64,000 bases of DNA from Dipteronia dyeriana (GCA_032871835.1 CM065296.1:6520001-6584000); one strand, 5' to 3'; counted from the stretch's first letter, positions 1 to 11,355 are shown. Program-made: numbers and translations. The notes: generated by a model not told the origin, from the sequence alone.

Positions 1-320
1 TTTGAATATATTTCGATCTTTTTTGAATAAGTTCGAGCTGTATTTGAATTGAATCGAGCATATTTGAAAGGGATGAAGCTTTTTTGAAAAGGGATCGAGC
101 TTTTTGAAAGGGATCGAGCCTTTTTGAAAAGGGATCGAGTTTTTTTAAAAGCAATCGAGCTGTTTTTAAAGGGATCGAGCCTTTTTGAAAAGGGATCGAG
201 CTTTTTTTTAAAGCAATCGAGCTGTTTTGAAAGGGAACGAGCCTTTTTGAAAAGGAATCGAGCTTTTTTGTAAATCAATCGAGCTTTTTTGAAAGGGATC
301 GAGCTTTTTTAAAAAATTCT
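1..320 (+). repeat. Left GATCGAGC(T)n minisatellite of the MULE
   Basis: About a dozen imperfect units of roughly 20-25 bp, each with a core like GGGATCGAGCTTTTTTGAAA. The same core recurs at 6898-7330, 52380-53530 and 54300-55225, always inside MULEs of this family. Units vary mainly in T-run length and in the spacer between the T run and the next GATCGAGC. The array ends just before the DUF1985 gene. Confidence 0.9.
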
Positions 321-353
321 GTTTAATGATGTTGTATTTCTGTTACATTACAG

Positions 354-3300
354 ATGAGAATTAGGTTGAGGGATTTGCTTAAAACTCCAGAAGGATACTG
401 GTACGAGGGCAAATTGACACGACACAACCATTTTGATGCCCTCGCCCATATAGACAACGCGCTGAACCGTGTCCCTGTAGAATTTGTAGATGAAGACCGC
501 CGGCGGTTCATGGCGTCATGTTTCGGGCATTTCCTGATGATGCATAGGGAGATGAAGTTTTCCGGTGGTATTATCCATCGGTTGCTTTTGAGGGAGCTCC
601 ATCATAACGGCCCCACAGATGAGATGCACTTCATGTTAGGAACCCATTCAGTGAGGTTTTCGAAGGTGGAATTTTGCCTGATCACCGGACTGCGGTTTGG
701 AGTTGTACCAGAGACCACCATGTATGCAGCAGTGGAGAATGGCATACATGAGCGGTACTTTCCTGGAGCCGAGGAGGTGTCGCTGGAGCAGATTAGGGGT
801 GTTTTCACCGGTGCAGATTTCGGAAAGGCTTACGATGCTGTCAAGCTCTGCCTCTTATATATGCTGAACTGGATACTGATGAGGGTGGATGAGAGATTCA
901 AGATTCCAATTTGGCAGTTTCGGCTGGTTGAGGAGCTCGATGTGTTCGACGCGTTCTCGTGCGGTGCCCACGTGTACATGCATTCTATTCACTCATTCAA
1001 GCATGCGTTTGACGGGCGAAGAGACGGGTTGGAGGGACGCCAGTAAGAAAAGGGCGCTGATGTACACAGGGTGGAGACCTACAACATATACGGTTTATCT
1101 CATGCCCTGTTGGTAAGAAGTTTGAACTACAAATGTACTTTATTGTTGGTGCCCAAAATTGTATGGATACTTATCGTACTTATCTTTGATACAGATATTT
1201 ACTTTGGAGGTGATCCCTGCTTTGGCCATAGAGGTCGGTGTCCGGAGGGTTACTGATCTGACTCCCCGTATTTTGAAGTGGGAGTTGACCAAACAACCGA
1301 GAGGGAACAAGCTAGCAAAGATTTTCAAAGCTAGGGTATGTATTTATTTTGTTAATGTTTTTATTAGTTAGTATTTGTACAATGACATTGTTCTAACTAA
1401 TATTTCAGATGTTTGCGATCAAGGAACTTGTGCCAACACCAGCTGAGAGACAGACACCGTACTATGCCTGGCTAGATGAGGGGGGGAGCCTGTATATAGA
1501 AGATGACATGGATGACATGCCGCCTGAGGTCCCTGATCAGACCACCTTAGGCGGGAACAGTGGTACAGACATGACCATTGACAGTGAGGGATCTGAGCCC
1601 TCTGCTGGGGGTTTGAGGCCCAGTGACAGTGAGGGATATGAGACAGACCCTCAACGAGAAAGGCATAGGCATAGGCATAGGCATAGACGGGTTCGGTTTT
1701 CCACCCCCAGACATGGTACATCTACAGGGGATTCCCGTGGGGGCGTTGGACGTGATGGAGAGGTAAGTTGAAAACATAATTTAGTGTTTTTTATTAACAC
1801 GTGCTGATAGTTTTTTACTAACAATGTAGACATGATTTCAGGCTTCGTGGGTAGAAATGTTGAACGATATTAGTGAAGGCCTCTGGAAGAGTGACGAGGA
1901 TCGATAACGTCAACACTTGGAGTTGTTGGATATGATCCGGAAGAGTAATGAGGATCGTCAGCAGCAACACCGATTGTTACTAGATATGATCTGGGGGCTT
2001 CAAGGTTCGACCATACGTACACACCGGGATGGCCCCCACCTCTTGATATATTATTTAGTCCCGGAGAGTCGACTGATAGGTTTACGGGTGGGACAGACAC
2101 CCAGGCTCAGCGGTCCCCCCACCTCCCAGCACATCGATCCCCCCACCTCATAGCACATCGATTCAGCCACAACGGTCCCCTCCCCCACCCAGCACGTCCG
2201 TGCAGTCGGAGCTGTCCCCTTCCCCACCCAGCAAGTCTGTGCCGTCGGAGAGGTCCCCTCCCCCACCCAGCACGTCCGTGGCGTCGGAGCGGTCCCCTCT
2301 CCCACCCAGCACGACTGTGCCTTGGGAGCGGTCCTCTCCCTCACCCAGCACTTCCGTGAGGTCGGAGAGGTCCCCTCCCCGACCCAGCACGTCCGTGCCG
2401 TCTGAGCGGTCCTCTTCCCCACCCAGCACGTCCGTGGCATCAGAGCGGTCCCCTCTCCCACCCAGCACGTCTGTGCCTTTGGAGCGGTCCCTTCCCCCGA
2501 CCAATACATCGAAGCGTTTAGGTAAGCGTGGATGGCAGTTGGTGAGCCCTTACACAGATCCATGTCGTCCAAAGAGGTTGAGGACACGGCTAGAGTTCAT
2601 GGAACACATTTTTGACCCCCACAGACTAGTGGACGCTGACCACCTTGCTGCATACAAGGCCTTCAAGAGGAACCTCAACGGGGAACAGTGAGTCCAGCTT
2701 TTTATAATACAAATGGATGTACATTTCTTGTTTATTCAAATTTATGTATAGCTAAGGTAATTCAATCATTAAAAAGACATGATGTGGACGTGCTGGCACC
2801 AGTTACCGCCGGATGGTTCGTGCGTATGCAGTCCAACTTCATGGACTTGGAGGACACGGTACGTACTTATTAAATTTCATATTAACGTTTATGTAAGTAT
2901 TGTTGAATTGTTAACAATTACGGTGGTTTTATTGTTTGTTAGCATATGGATGCATACCTCAATATTCTTTGCAAGCGTCAGCAAGGATTCCACAATGTGT
3001 ACACTCAGAAGATCAACGTGTTGGATACACAATTTTATGTAAGTAGGTATAACATTTGGGAATGAAATCGGATTTTCTGGTTATTTATTATTAATACGAT
3101 ATTGTCAATGCTTGTACAGCCACTTATGTTGTACATGTGGGAGAGGATGATGCCTCGCGATTCGCGCTGTGCTGTGACCAAGACAAGGTGGAATGTGTTA
3201 CAGTCCCGATGGTTGGAAGAGGACCTTCTGACGGTCCGTGGAGAAACCACTAGTGGAAACTGCCCATGGCACGAGGTTGGCCTGGTAAGTGTTACATGAT

Positions 3301-3865
3301 GGAGATGGTTAAAAAAAACTGTTCGTATATCCTCAGCTAACACGGCATGCAAACTATTATAGGTGCTGATTTCGTGCAACGTTGGGGCCCAATATTGGCT
3401 GGTGGTGAGCATCGACCTTTGTCTCGGGAAGATTGACATTTATGACCCCTGGAGACAGGAAGTCCCTTATCAGATCAGGCACCTGCAGGTCCGGCCATTA
3501 CGGTGGTTTTTACCCTCCATGTTGAGTGACGCGGGGTTCCACACAGCACAACGAGTTGGTCGTCGGGCTTTCGCTAGGGAAAATAAGCTCTTCTCGGTCA
3601 GCCTGGTGCATACTTTTACAGTCCCTCAACAAAAAAAATCGTAATACATTCTATTTCATTCATGTGTTTAGATATTCTTTATGAACGATTTCTAATGGTG
3701 TTTTATGTGCCGAATTGCAGAGGTATCTGTTATCCCCATACTTTGAGACTTATCGAGTACATACTGGCGGGTCGAAGGGTTTTTGATTGGTCAGAGGACG
3801 ACATGGGGATCATTCGGGAGAAAATGGCTGTGGAGATTTTTTCTAACTCCAGGCCCGCCAAGTGA
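354..3865 (+). pseudogene. DUF1985 + Ulp1-like cysteine protease gene of the MULE, broken
   Basis: Nine exons can be placed: 354-1112, 1195-1335, 1409-1762, 1842-2687, about 2757-2858, 2943-3038, 3120-3284, 3363-3640 and 3721-3865. All have GT donors and AG acceptors, and frames mostly join. The first exon encodes DUF1985 (motifs FSGGIIHRLLLRE, RFSKVEFCLITGLRFG). The last exons encode a C48/Ulp1-like fold, with the YDPWRQ aspartate segment and a Cys in SGICY. Ulp1 enzymes remove SUMO-type modifiers; the role in MULEs is unknown. Disabling changes: an in-frame TAA at 1044-1046, TAA at 1905-1907, a frame change between about 1990 and 2090 with further stops, loss of the His expected before Trp (the sequence reads QYW), and altered residues around the Cys. 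This is the element's cargo gene, not a host protease. Confidence 0.85.
2100..2510 (+). repeat. 39-bp coding minisatellite in the Ulp1-type gene
   Basis: Seven or more units of 39 bp encode a 13-residue repeat of the form SERSPPPPSTSVA in the frame beginning at 2200, preceded by shorter PPPPSTSI-type units from 2110. The unit length is a multiple of three, so copy-number change keeps the frame. The repeat forms a proline/serine-rich linker between the DUF1985 part and the protease part. Confidence 0.85.
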
Positions 3866-4043
3866 TTTTTAGTATATTCCCATTTTATATGTACACAGAC
3901 ATGTAATTAATTCATGAATATTAATTCGTTCATTATTCATTCATTAATATTAATTCATTCATTAATAAGTAATTATTGCAAATCCAAATTATTACAATAT
4001 GATACACATCCAAAAGTTTTCAATGTGATCGAAACTTTGTCAT

Positions 4044-6802
4044 TCATTCCCTGTTAGAGTCAACGTTAGGGCACGTTTGTTTGTTGTGTCCAATTGAATG
4101 GCAGATGCTACACTTGCGGCGATATTCATCGGGAACAACTCTTCTTGTACCTTCATTAATCATAGGTAGATTAGGACATCTCCTGGAATTATGCCCTGGT
4201 TGTCCACATCTTCTACAGGATTGTGTAGTTGTCCTCTCCGAAGACGAGACATGGCGACCCCCCCTCGGGCGTCCTGCTTGTCTCTTGGAGTTTGGATTCA
4301 AAATCACCCTCTGAGCAATGTCAGATGGCACAACCAAAGTGGAAGGATGGCCCACCGGTATAATAGGAACCGAGCACGCGTTAATAAGTGTCTGTCTGTT
4401 GTAGTAGTTCGCACACAAAGTTGTGAAGTCCATGTTTCGCTCCCAGTAAAAAACATTGAAAATGATCGGCTTCACCGAGAAAATGATCAATAGGTTTTCA
4501 AAGTTGTGAAGTCCAAGTTTCAGTAATGTACCGTGCCACCGCAAGGGCTTGAGAACATAGAAAATGATCCATTTGAAATTTGTTGCAAGTACAAGTCTTC
4601 CGTGGATTGCTTGACCGAAAAAATGTTCCAATCGACTGGATTTACGGTCAAATAATCACACTTCTCCATAAGTTTTAAGAGCACAAGATGTGCTGTGTCG
4701 GTCAACTGATGACGCATGGTTTGTCCAGCTCTATAGCGATCATGAAACCACCGTTGCAGTATATTCCTAATGAACTCAGCCAGAGTCAACATAGGCAGTT
4801 GGCGTGCAAATTTTAGACATAAGTTTATGCATTCTGCAGCATTAGTCGTCATCACCCTATACCTTCTTTCCGGGCAGTGTACACGGGACCACTTGTACGA
4901 ACCGGCATCAATTACATAATCATATGAATTCTGGTGCAAGTTTCTTAACTCTTCCATATGCTGGTTATATTCAAACTCGGTGTATGTACGGGCTGATTTA
5001 TCCATTATTGCGGCAACATCCTTCCTATGAAATCACTTTTTGATATTTTCAGCAAAGTGCCAGCAACATATGGTATGGGTGGCATAAGGGAACACTTTAG
5101 AAATCCCCGCTTTAATGCTTGCATGCCTATCGAAAATGAAAACTAGCTCATCAATATGACCTAGGACACCCTTCAAGCAATTCAAAAACCATTCCCATGA
5201 AAGGTTGTTTTCTGAGTCGCTGTACCCAAAAGCAATTGGATACACCTGTTCGTTCCCATCTTGTGTTGTTGCAACAAACATTGTACCCCGGAATCGTCCC
5301 TTCAAATGGGTACCATCAACATCAATGACTGGACACATACACTTTTGGAATCCTCTAAGTGAGGCACCAATCGACATGAAGAAGTATAGAACTTTACTAT
5401 CTTCGTCGCACTATAAGTCAGTGATTGTGCCGGGATTTTATTGTTCTAAAACGTAACCAAATGATGGAAGCAGTTGGAAGGTTTCCTCATGTGTTCCATA
5501 TGTCAGTGACAACGCATAATCGAGGGCGGCGTGTGCCTTACTGTACATGATTTGGATTCCATACATTGATTTCATGTCGGCGATTATGTCCTTCAGACGC
5601 ATTAGTCGACCATCTTGTTGTTGAAGTCTAGGTGCAATAACTTCTCCAATTATGACTGCACTAGCTTGTCGGTGCCGGCGGTGAATTTCCTCTAACGGAC
5701 AAGTGTGTTCATTGACAAAACTTCTTACTTGAAAGTATGTGCATTCATCTCTCCTCACCACTCTTAACTTCCACGTACAATTTTCCATCAAACAAACTAG
5801 ATTTAATGTTGTCTTATTGGACATTTTCACCTTCCACTTGAAGTTCTGCCGCATTGCAAAAGGACCTACTAGTCTCTTCAAATCCTTTTTCGTTGGAAAA
5901 AACTGGCCTTTATATATCATGCTTGTAGGTTCATCTTCAAACAAGTTCCTGCTTCCACCAATACCAAACGAGTATGATTCTGCTCCTGGAATAACCCATG
6001 TTGTGGCATTATCATAATCATCTGCAGTTACATTAGCCCTCCCCTCGGAAGTCCCAGTTATATCTGGTGCATTGTAACTAAATCTGTGTACATGTCTTAC
6101 ATGTCTTACACGTCTTTTCGTTTCGACAGGTTCTGCATCATCCTAATTGTCCTCTATATTTTCTACAGAATTTAAATTGCCCTCATTATCCACCTCATTA
6201 TTCACCACAACATTCAGTGCTGTATTCTCCTCATTGTTGATGTCATTATAGATCTCATTGTATTGGTGGTTGTACTGTCTACCATTCATCTCAATATGAC
6301 ATCCAAATACATCGTCGAATTGAGGTCCCGGTCTATTATCATGGGCGGCTACTTCTGGTGGGATAACACATATGTTTTCCCAACCATCAATCCCACTTCT
6401 TTCTGTGAACAACTGGTTGCTTCCGCTTGACTATCGAAATTGTTAGGTGTTATCAGGATGAGGGATATCTTTACCAATGACATCTCCTGCTGGCCTCTCG
6501 ATTAGACAAACACATACTTGATGGATCACCCTATCTTCCCCTAGCATAAACTGAACATCGTCATTGTTTCTTATAAATGTACGACATGTAGTCCCAGGAA
6601 CAATTGATAGAGACTGTAGCTCAGCACTGTATTTGTTCTCATCAAACTTCACAATGGTTTGCACGATCGACACCAGTTCATCGTAACTCAAATTATTTGA
6701 CACATACAAACCTTGGTTATCGGAACCTAAATACCTCTGATTTCCGTCTGGTAATTGCTCTCATCGACCGTTGTAAGATATGACTATTTTCACCCTATCC
6801 AT
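4044..6802 (-). pseudogene. MuDR-type MULE transposase, broken by in-frame stops
   Basis: From the ATG at 6802 (MDRVKIVISYNGR) to about 4520 the whole protein lies in one minus-strand frame. It is cut by stops near 6761, 6443 (two), 6143, 5438 (two), 5033 and 4520. Order of parts: N-terminal MULE region (YDELVSIVQTIVKF), Asn-rich acidic linker, MuDR DNA-binding region (about 5500-5900), MULE DDE domain with DVDGTHLKG, FDRHASI and CCWHFAEN (5033-5377), then a region where a SWIM finger is expected. A frame change near 4630 leads to two CX2CX4HX4C zinc knuckles (CRRCGQPGHNSRRC and CSICHSIGHNKQTC) at the C-terminus. Several stops fit Gln, Arg or Trp codons altered by C-to-T or G-to-A. The SWIM segment is disrupted by a local duplication (4416-4632). 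Confidence 0.88.
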
Positions 6803-6897
6803 TGTCCTGTCAAAACCAACATAAAAAACCATTAATAAAGAAAAAAAAATCATATTAAATTTACAATTATAAATGATTAAACAAAAATCAAAAGTAT

Positions 6898-7330
6898 AAG
6901 ATATGAAGCTTTTTTTAAAACTGATCGAGCCGTTTTTGTACATGATCGAGCTCTTTCTAACGGGGTCGACCTTTTACTTTTACGGATCGAGATTTTTTTG
7001 AGGAATCCAGCTTTTTTGTGAGGGATCGAGCTTTGTTTGGCAATGATCGAGCTTTTTTTCTGATGGATCGAGCCTTTTTTCGAGGGATCGAGCTATTTGT
7101 GTGAGGGATCGAGCTTGTTTTGGTAAGGATCGAGCTTTTTTTCTGATGGATAGAGCCTTTTTTCTAGGGATCGAGCTTTTCTTTTTACGTATCCAGTATC
7201 TATTTTTTGGATCGAGCATTTTTAGAATTTGATCGAACTTTTTTAGAATTTGATCGAGACTTATTTTCAAATTTTCGAGCTTTTTTACAAATGTTTCGAC
7301 CTTTTTTAAAACCTTTCCAGCTTTTATGTC
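6898..7330 (+). repeat. Right GATCGAGC(T)n minisatellite of the MULE
   Basis: Roughly 18 imperfect units of 20-26 bp with the core GGATCGAGCTTTTTT, in the same orientation as the left array, so the two arrays are direct and not inverted repeats. The minus strand is stop-free from 7399 to 6980 and would encode a Lys-rich repeat peptide, which I take as a by-product of the A-rich unit. The flank AAGATTATAAACTTG after the array recurs after the array at 53.5 kb. Confidence 0.9.
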
Positions 7331-7663
7331 CAAGATTATAAACTTGTTTGCACCACTACAACTCAACTCGGCCAAATATATATACAAAAAAATATGCATA
7401 CATGTTCATTCATTCTTTGTAAAAAGTTTACAACTCTAGGACATCAACATAAAAAAATTGAGACAACATGTTCATAAATGTTCATACATTGTTATACTAC
7501 ACAGAAATACAATAAAAAATGGAAATGAAGATCAGAAATATTAATTTACCTTCTTGTGCAATATCTGGAATGAAGTTCGTTTTCTGAAGAAAAAATGGAG
7601 TAGGTGATTGATTTTCAGACAACTTTTTTGGACGACAGCCTTTAAAGAATAAAATATCAATTA

Positions 7664-7777
7664 TTTAAGGGCAATTTCGGTAGTTCACTATAATAGGTGC
7701 CTTTTAAACATAACTTATTATAACGGTAACATCACTGCAAGTGACAAAAAAAATGTGACATTCCTCACCATTTCCAC
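7664..7777. repeat. Right terminal repeat of the Ulp1-bearing MULE
   Basis: Matches 53837-53944 and 55512-55623 closely (for example GGTGCCTTTTAAACATAAC and GACATTCCTCACCATTTCC). Its reverse complement resembles the left ends at 52049 and 53955 around CCTATTATGGTGAAC. It is followed by a (TTA)n run, which may be the insertion site. Confidence 0.8.
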
Positions 7778-7811
<34 letters not shown>

Positions 7812-8463
7812 GATAATTATTTTTTATTTAATTTTTATTTTGATTTTGACATTATTAATACCCTTGTTATTGTAAATGAATAAGTGATATTTATGGCTAT
7901 TTAAATAATAATAATAATGGTTATTATTATTTAACCAATATTTCAATTTTAAATTTTAAATTTTTATTTTTATAATTTGTTTTTTTTTTAAATTTAGTCA
8001 AAGGAGTATTTTGGTTATATTAATATATTGTTTTCGGTTTGATGTAATTATGCATATAATCAGGAGATCGAACTTGGTGCAATTTGACATGACAGCAAAA
8101 TGGATGGCATTAGGGTTTTGAACAAGGTGCAAAAGGGTTAAAATCTAAAAAAAAAAGAGTTCTGAGAATAAAATACAAACTTGGATATAGTTCAGGAGGG
8201 ATTGGTGCTAATAAGCCTAAATTTTAATCACAATCAACATTTTTCATTAATTTAATAACATTTAGCATCTTTGGGTCCCATTTAGTTTGTATGTTGTTAT
8301 TGCCATTATATGCAAGATGTTTACATTGTTTAGTAATTAATTAATGATACAAATGATAGTTCATCTACTAATTAACTTCCTTTGATCAATATCTTCTTCT
8401 GTGATTATATCATGAACTGGCCGGTTGTGAATGTTAAAAGTGTATCATACAAACTTTGAATTC
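7778..8463. other. AT-rich spacer
   Basis: Begins with a (TTA)n run at 7778-7811, followed by AT-rich sequence. No open frame of note, RNA gene or terminal repeats seen. Confidence 0.5.
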
Positions 8464-8591
8464 AAAATACAATAACAGTTATACATTTATTTTTTCAACC
8501 TTTATAAATTGATTCTTTGAGTAATTGAAAATACAATAACAGTTATACATTTATTTTTTCAACCTTTATAAATTGATTCTTTGAGTAATTG
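8464..8591. repeat. 64-bp tandem duplication
   Basis: Two apparently identical 64-bp copies, 8464-8527 and 8528-8591, each starting AAAATACAATAACAG and ending TTTGAGTAATTG. Identity of the copies suggests a recent event. Confidence 0.9.
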
Positions 8592-9192
8592 AGTATAAAT
8601 CGTTTTGATTTATCGCAGTTGTTGTCGGTTATAATATTGAATGTTTTTTTATATATATTACAGAGAGATTGTCTTTAATGCTATTAGATTGTAAAATGGT
8701 TTTTATTTAAAAATTGTAGTTATTACTTAATCGGTTTTTATTTTATTATAATTGTTGGTGTTAATTTTATTTTTCAATTTTAAATCTCTAAATCCTATAA
8801 ATAGAGGTTTTGCCTCATTCACAAGACACACAATTCTTTTGAGAAACAAGAGCTCTCTACAACTTTAAAGAAATTCTTGAGTATTATTTGTGAGAATTCC
8901 GAGCAATCATTGAAGGAGTTTGAGATTCCAATTCTTCTTCGTGCAAAGAAGTTCCGAGACAGAGGTGATTCTGAGTTGTTTTATCCTGGGGACGGCGTGA
9001 CAACTTTGGTACTGATTGCACAATTAGGGCAGAGCCACGAAACGTTCGAGCGACATTGTCCGCGACTCAGCCATTTTCCAGGTTTTTCTAATCTAATTAT
9101 ATCTTGTATTATTTAACATATCTTTCAGCAATAAAATTGTTTTTTAAAACAATTTCCAGCAACAAAAATTATTTTTCAAAAAACTTTAAACA
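8592..9192 (+). other. Promoter-like, possibly solo-LTR segment
   Basis: Contains CTATAAATAG (8795-8804), about 30 bp before a CA-rich possible start site, then a leader-like stretch (8830-9080) of higher GC. This layout resembles U3-R-U5 of a plant LTR retrotransposon. A 79-codon open frame (8877-9116) has no recognisable domain. No second LTR, primer-binding site or target duplication was found, so a solo LTR is only a guess. Confidence 0.3.
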
Positions 9193-9221
9193 ACTATTTA
9201 TAGGGGTGGGCACTAGGTTCG

Positions 9222-9370
9222 AAACCGAACCGAACCAAAAAATGGGTGTTCGGTTCGGTTCATCGAATTAATTCGGTTCAAACCGGTTTAAAAAATAAAA
9301 AAACCAAAAACAATTCGGTTCAAACCGGTTTGGTTCATCAAAAACCGGATTGAACCGCTGAACCGTATAT
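9222..9370. repeat. Left subterminal CCGAAC/AACCGG motif cluster
   Basis: Many short copies of CCGAAC, GGTTCGGTTC and AAACCGGTTT in both orientations. In hAT elements subterminal repeats of this sort are transposase-binding sites. That role is inferred here. Confidence 0.7.
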
Positions 9371-9464
9371 ATATAAGTTAAAAAAAAAAACCTAAATCCC
9401 TAACCCTAACCAATTTCATTTCTTTCAAACTTTCATTCTTCATCTCTTTCAACCGCTACTCACC

Positions 9465-9725
9465 TCTGACCTCTCATCGCGGTGCTGCTCACCTCTGACC
9501 TCTCACCGCGGTGCTGCTCACCTCACTTTTAGTCGACCGTTGCTCACCTCTCACAGATTCTCACCTCTCTTTCAGTCGACCGCTACTCACCTCTCTTTCA
9601 GTCGACCGCTGCTCGTCTCCACTCTTCGCCAGTCATCTCAGCTTCTCATCTCCGTCGGAGAGCCGTTCATCTCCGATCTGATCATCTTCACCGGCTGACT
9701 CTCTGCTCGTCTCAACTCAAACCTC
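9465..9725. repeat. Degenerate CT-rich tandem repeats in the hAT leader
   Basis: Units such as GCTCACCTCTGACCTCTCA and TTTCAGTCGACCGCTGCTC recur three to four times each, giving a C/T-rich, GC-richer leader upstream of the transposase. A GT donor follows near 9732 (AAGAAGGTTTG), consistent with a leader intron. Confidence 0.6.
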
Positions 9726-9923
9726 AAAGAAGGTTTGTCAATACTCACTCGACTCAAATCTTTTCTTGTTTTCGTATTTTGTTAATTATTTTCTTCTTGA
9801 AACAAGTAATTTTGTAACTTTTGTTTTTGTCTTATTTTTTTTTGTACATTCGATGTCAGTACTCTTCATTTATTTATTCTATGCCAGTATAATAATACAC
9901 TTGGTACTCTGTACTCACTTATG

Positions 9924-10285
9924 CAAATAACTCAATCTCAATGTATTATTAATGTATTATCAATGTTGAAACTGATGTGTATACTCTCCATTTTAAAATA
10001 TTAAAAATTGAATCTTTTTCTTCTATTGCTGGTTTGCATTCTTTAAGCTCATTGCCGCACACTCCTGCTATATAAGAGTTATTCATTGCCAACAATGGAG
10101 GAAAAGAGTTATTCACTAACTTCATAAACTAGCAATACAATCTTATGCAAATAACTCAATGTATTATTAATGTATTATCAGTGTTGAAACTGATGTGTAT
10201 ACTCTCCATTTTAAAATATTAAAAATTGAATATTTTTCTTCTATTGCTGGTTTCAGGTTTGCATTCTTTAAACTCATTGCCGCTC
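9924..10285. repeat. Direct duplication of about 130 bp in the hAT 5' region
   Basis: 9924-10057 and 10144-10285 are near-identical (for example GTTGAAACTGATGTGTATAC and CTTCTATTGCTGGTTT in both). Between them is about 85 bp of unrelated sequence. Confidence 0.85.
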
Positions 10286-10518
10286 ATTGCTTATTTGGTT
10301 AGTTGTTTTCTTCTCCAGCTATTCTTCATTTATTTATTCTGGATTCAACCGAATAATTTTGTATTTTGGACTTGTCGATTTGGATATTGCATTTCTCTGA
10401 TGTGTTGGTTGTTGCCGGTTAATTGGTTATACTGTTATTTATTATTTTTTTGAAAACAAAAATATATGTGTTGTGGGATGTATATGTGCTGTGGATTCTG
10501 GATAACTTGTTGAGTTTT

Positions 10519-11250
10519 TGATATATATGTAATATGTGATGTAGGTTGTGGATATGGTATAAAATATAAATTGGTTGTGGTCCTTGTGGATAACTTGTTG
10601 AGTTGTTGATATAAATGTGTTATGGGCTGTGGATATGGATTATGGTATAAATTGGGTTGTGGATAACTTGTTGATGTATGGTAGTGATGTGTGGTATCTT
10701 GAAATGTTTGAGTATAGTGGAATATTTATTTGTTTTAGGCAGATTTTATGTTTTCACAGTGAGAGATTGAGATATACTTTGATATGGATAATCGATAAAA
10801 GTGGATTTTATTTGTTATATGTTTAATTACATTATACTTTGATATGGGTAATTGTTAAAAGTGAATTCTATTTGATATATAAGTAATATGTGATGTAGGT
10901 TGTGGATCTGGTATATTGGTATAAAATATAAATTGGTTGTGGTCCTTGTGGATAACTTGTTGAGTTGTTGATATAAATGTGTTGTGGGTTGTGGATATGG
11001 ATTATGGTATAAATTGGGTTGTGGATAACTTGTTGATGTGTGGTAGTGATGTGTGGTAGCTTGAAATGTTTGAGTATAGTGGAATATTTATTTGTTTTGG
11101 ACAGATTTTCTGTTTTCACAGTGAGAGATTGAGAATTGAGATATACTTTGATATGGATAATCGATAAAAGTGGATTTTATTTGTTATATGTTTAATTACA
11201 TTATACTTTGATATGGGTAATTGTTAAAAGTGAATTCTATTTGATATATG
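10519..11250. repeat. 354-bp tandem duplication in the hAT 5' region
   Basis: Two copies, about 10519-10872 and 10873-11250, at a period of 354 bp with a few substitutions and small insertions. Shared landmarks include TGATGTAGGTTGTGGAT and GATATGGGTAATTGTTAAAA. It lies directly before the transposase reading frame. Confidence 0.88.
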
Positions 11251-11355
11251 CTTAATTACATTATCTCACAAATCACAATTAGTAAATAGAATATTCTATT
11301 GGTTTTAATTATTTTACTCATTTTAGTTTTTATTTGTATATAAAATTATGGATAG

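Larger units (their letters stand above)
1..7777. mobile_element. Ulp1-bearing Mutator-like element (Kaonashi/KI type), left end outside window
   Basis: A DNA transposon carrying two convergent genes: a DUF1985 + Ulp1-protease gene on the plus strand (354-3865) and a MuDR-type transposase on the minus strand (4044-6802). MULEs that have taken up a Ulp1-like gene are an established plant class (Kaonashi/KI). The right terminus is placed at about 7777, because 7664-7777 matches the right termini of the two short elements at 53.9 and 55.6 kb, including the core GTAGTTCACTATAATAGGTG and the end TCACCATTTCCAC. The left terminal repeat lies before base 1; the window opens inside the left minisatellite. 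Both genes are broken by stops, so the copy cannot move itself. Flanking duplication cannot be checked because the left end is missing. Confidence 0.85.

Noticed and set aside
1..320. CRISPR-like array of short repeats
   Set aside because: Units have no unique, equal-length spacers, the genome is a plant and the arrays lie inside MULEs.
354..3865. Host SUMO protease gene
   Set aside because: DUF1985 plus Ulp1 next to a MuDR transposase within shared termini is the known MULE cargo arrangement, and the frame is broken.
7664..7777. Terminal inverted repeat pair with the array at 1-320
   Set aside because: The arrays at 1-320 and 6898-7330 are in direct orientation, so they are internal repeats and not the termini; the true left terminus is outside the window.
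8877..9116. Small protein-coding gene of 79 codons
   Set aside because: No domain, no conserved pattern that I recognise, and the region looks like an LTR leader.
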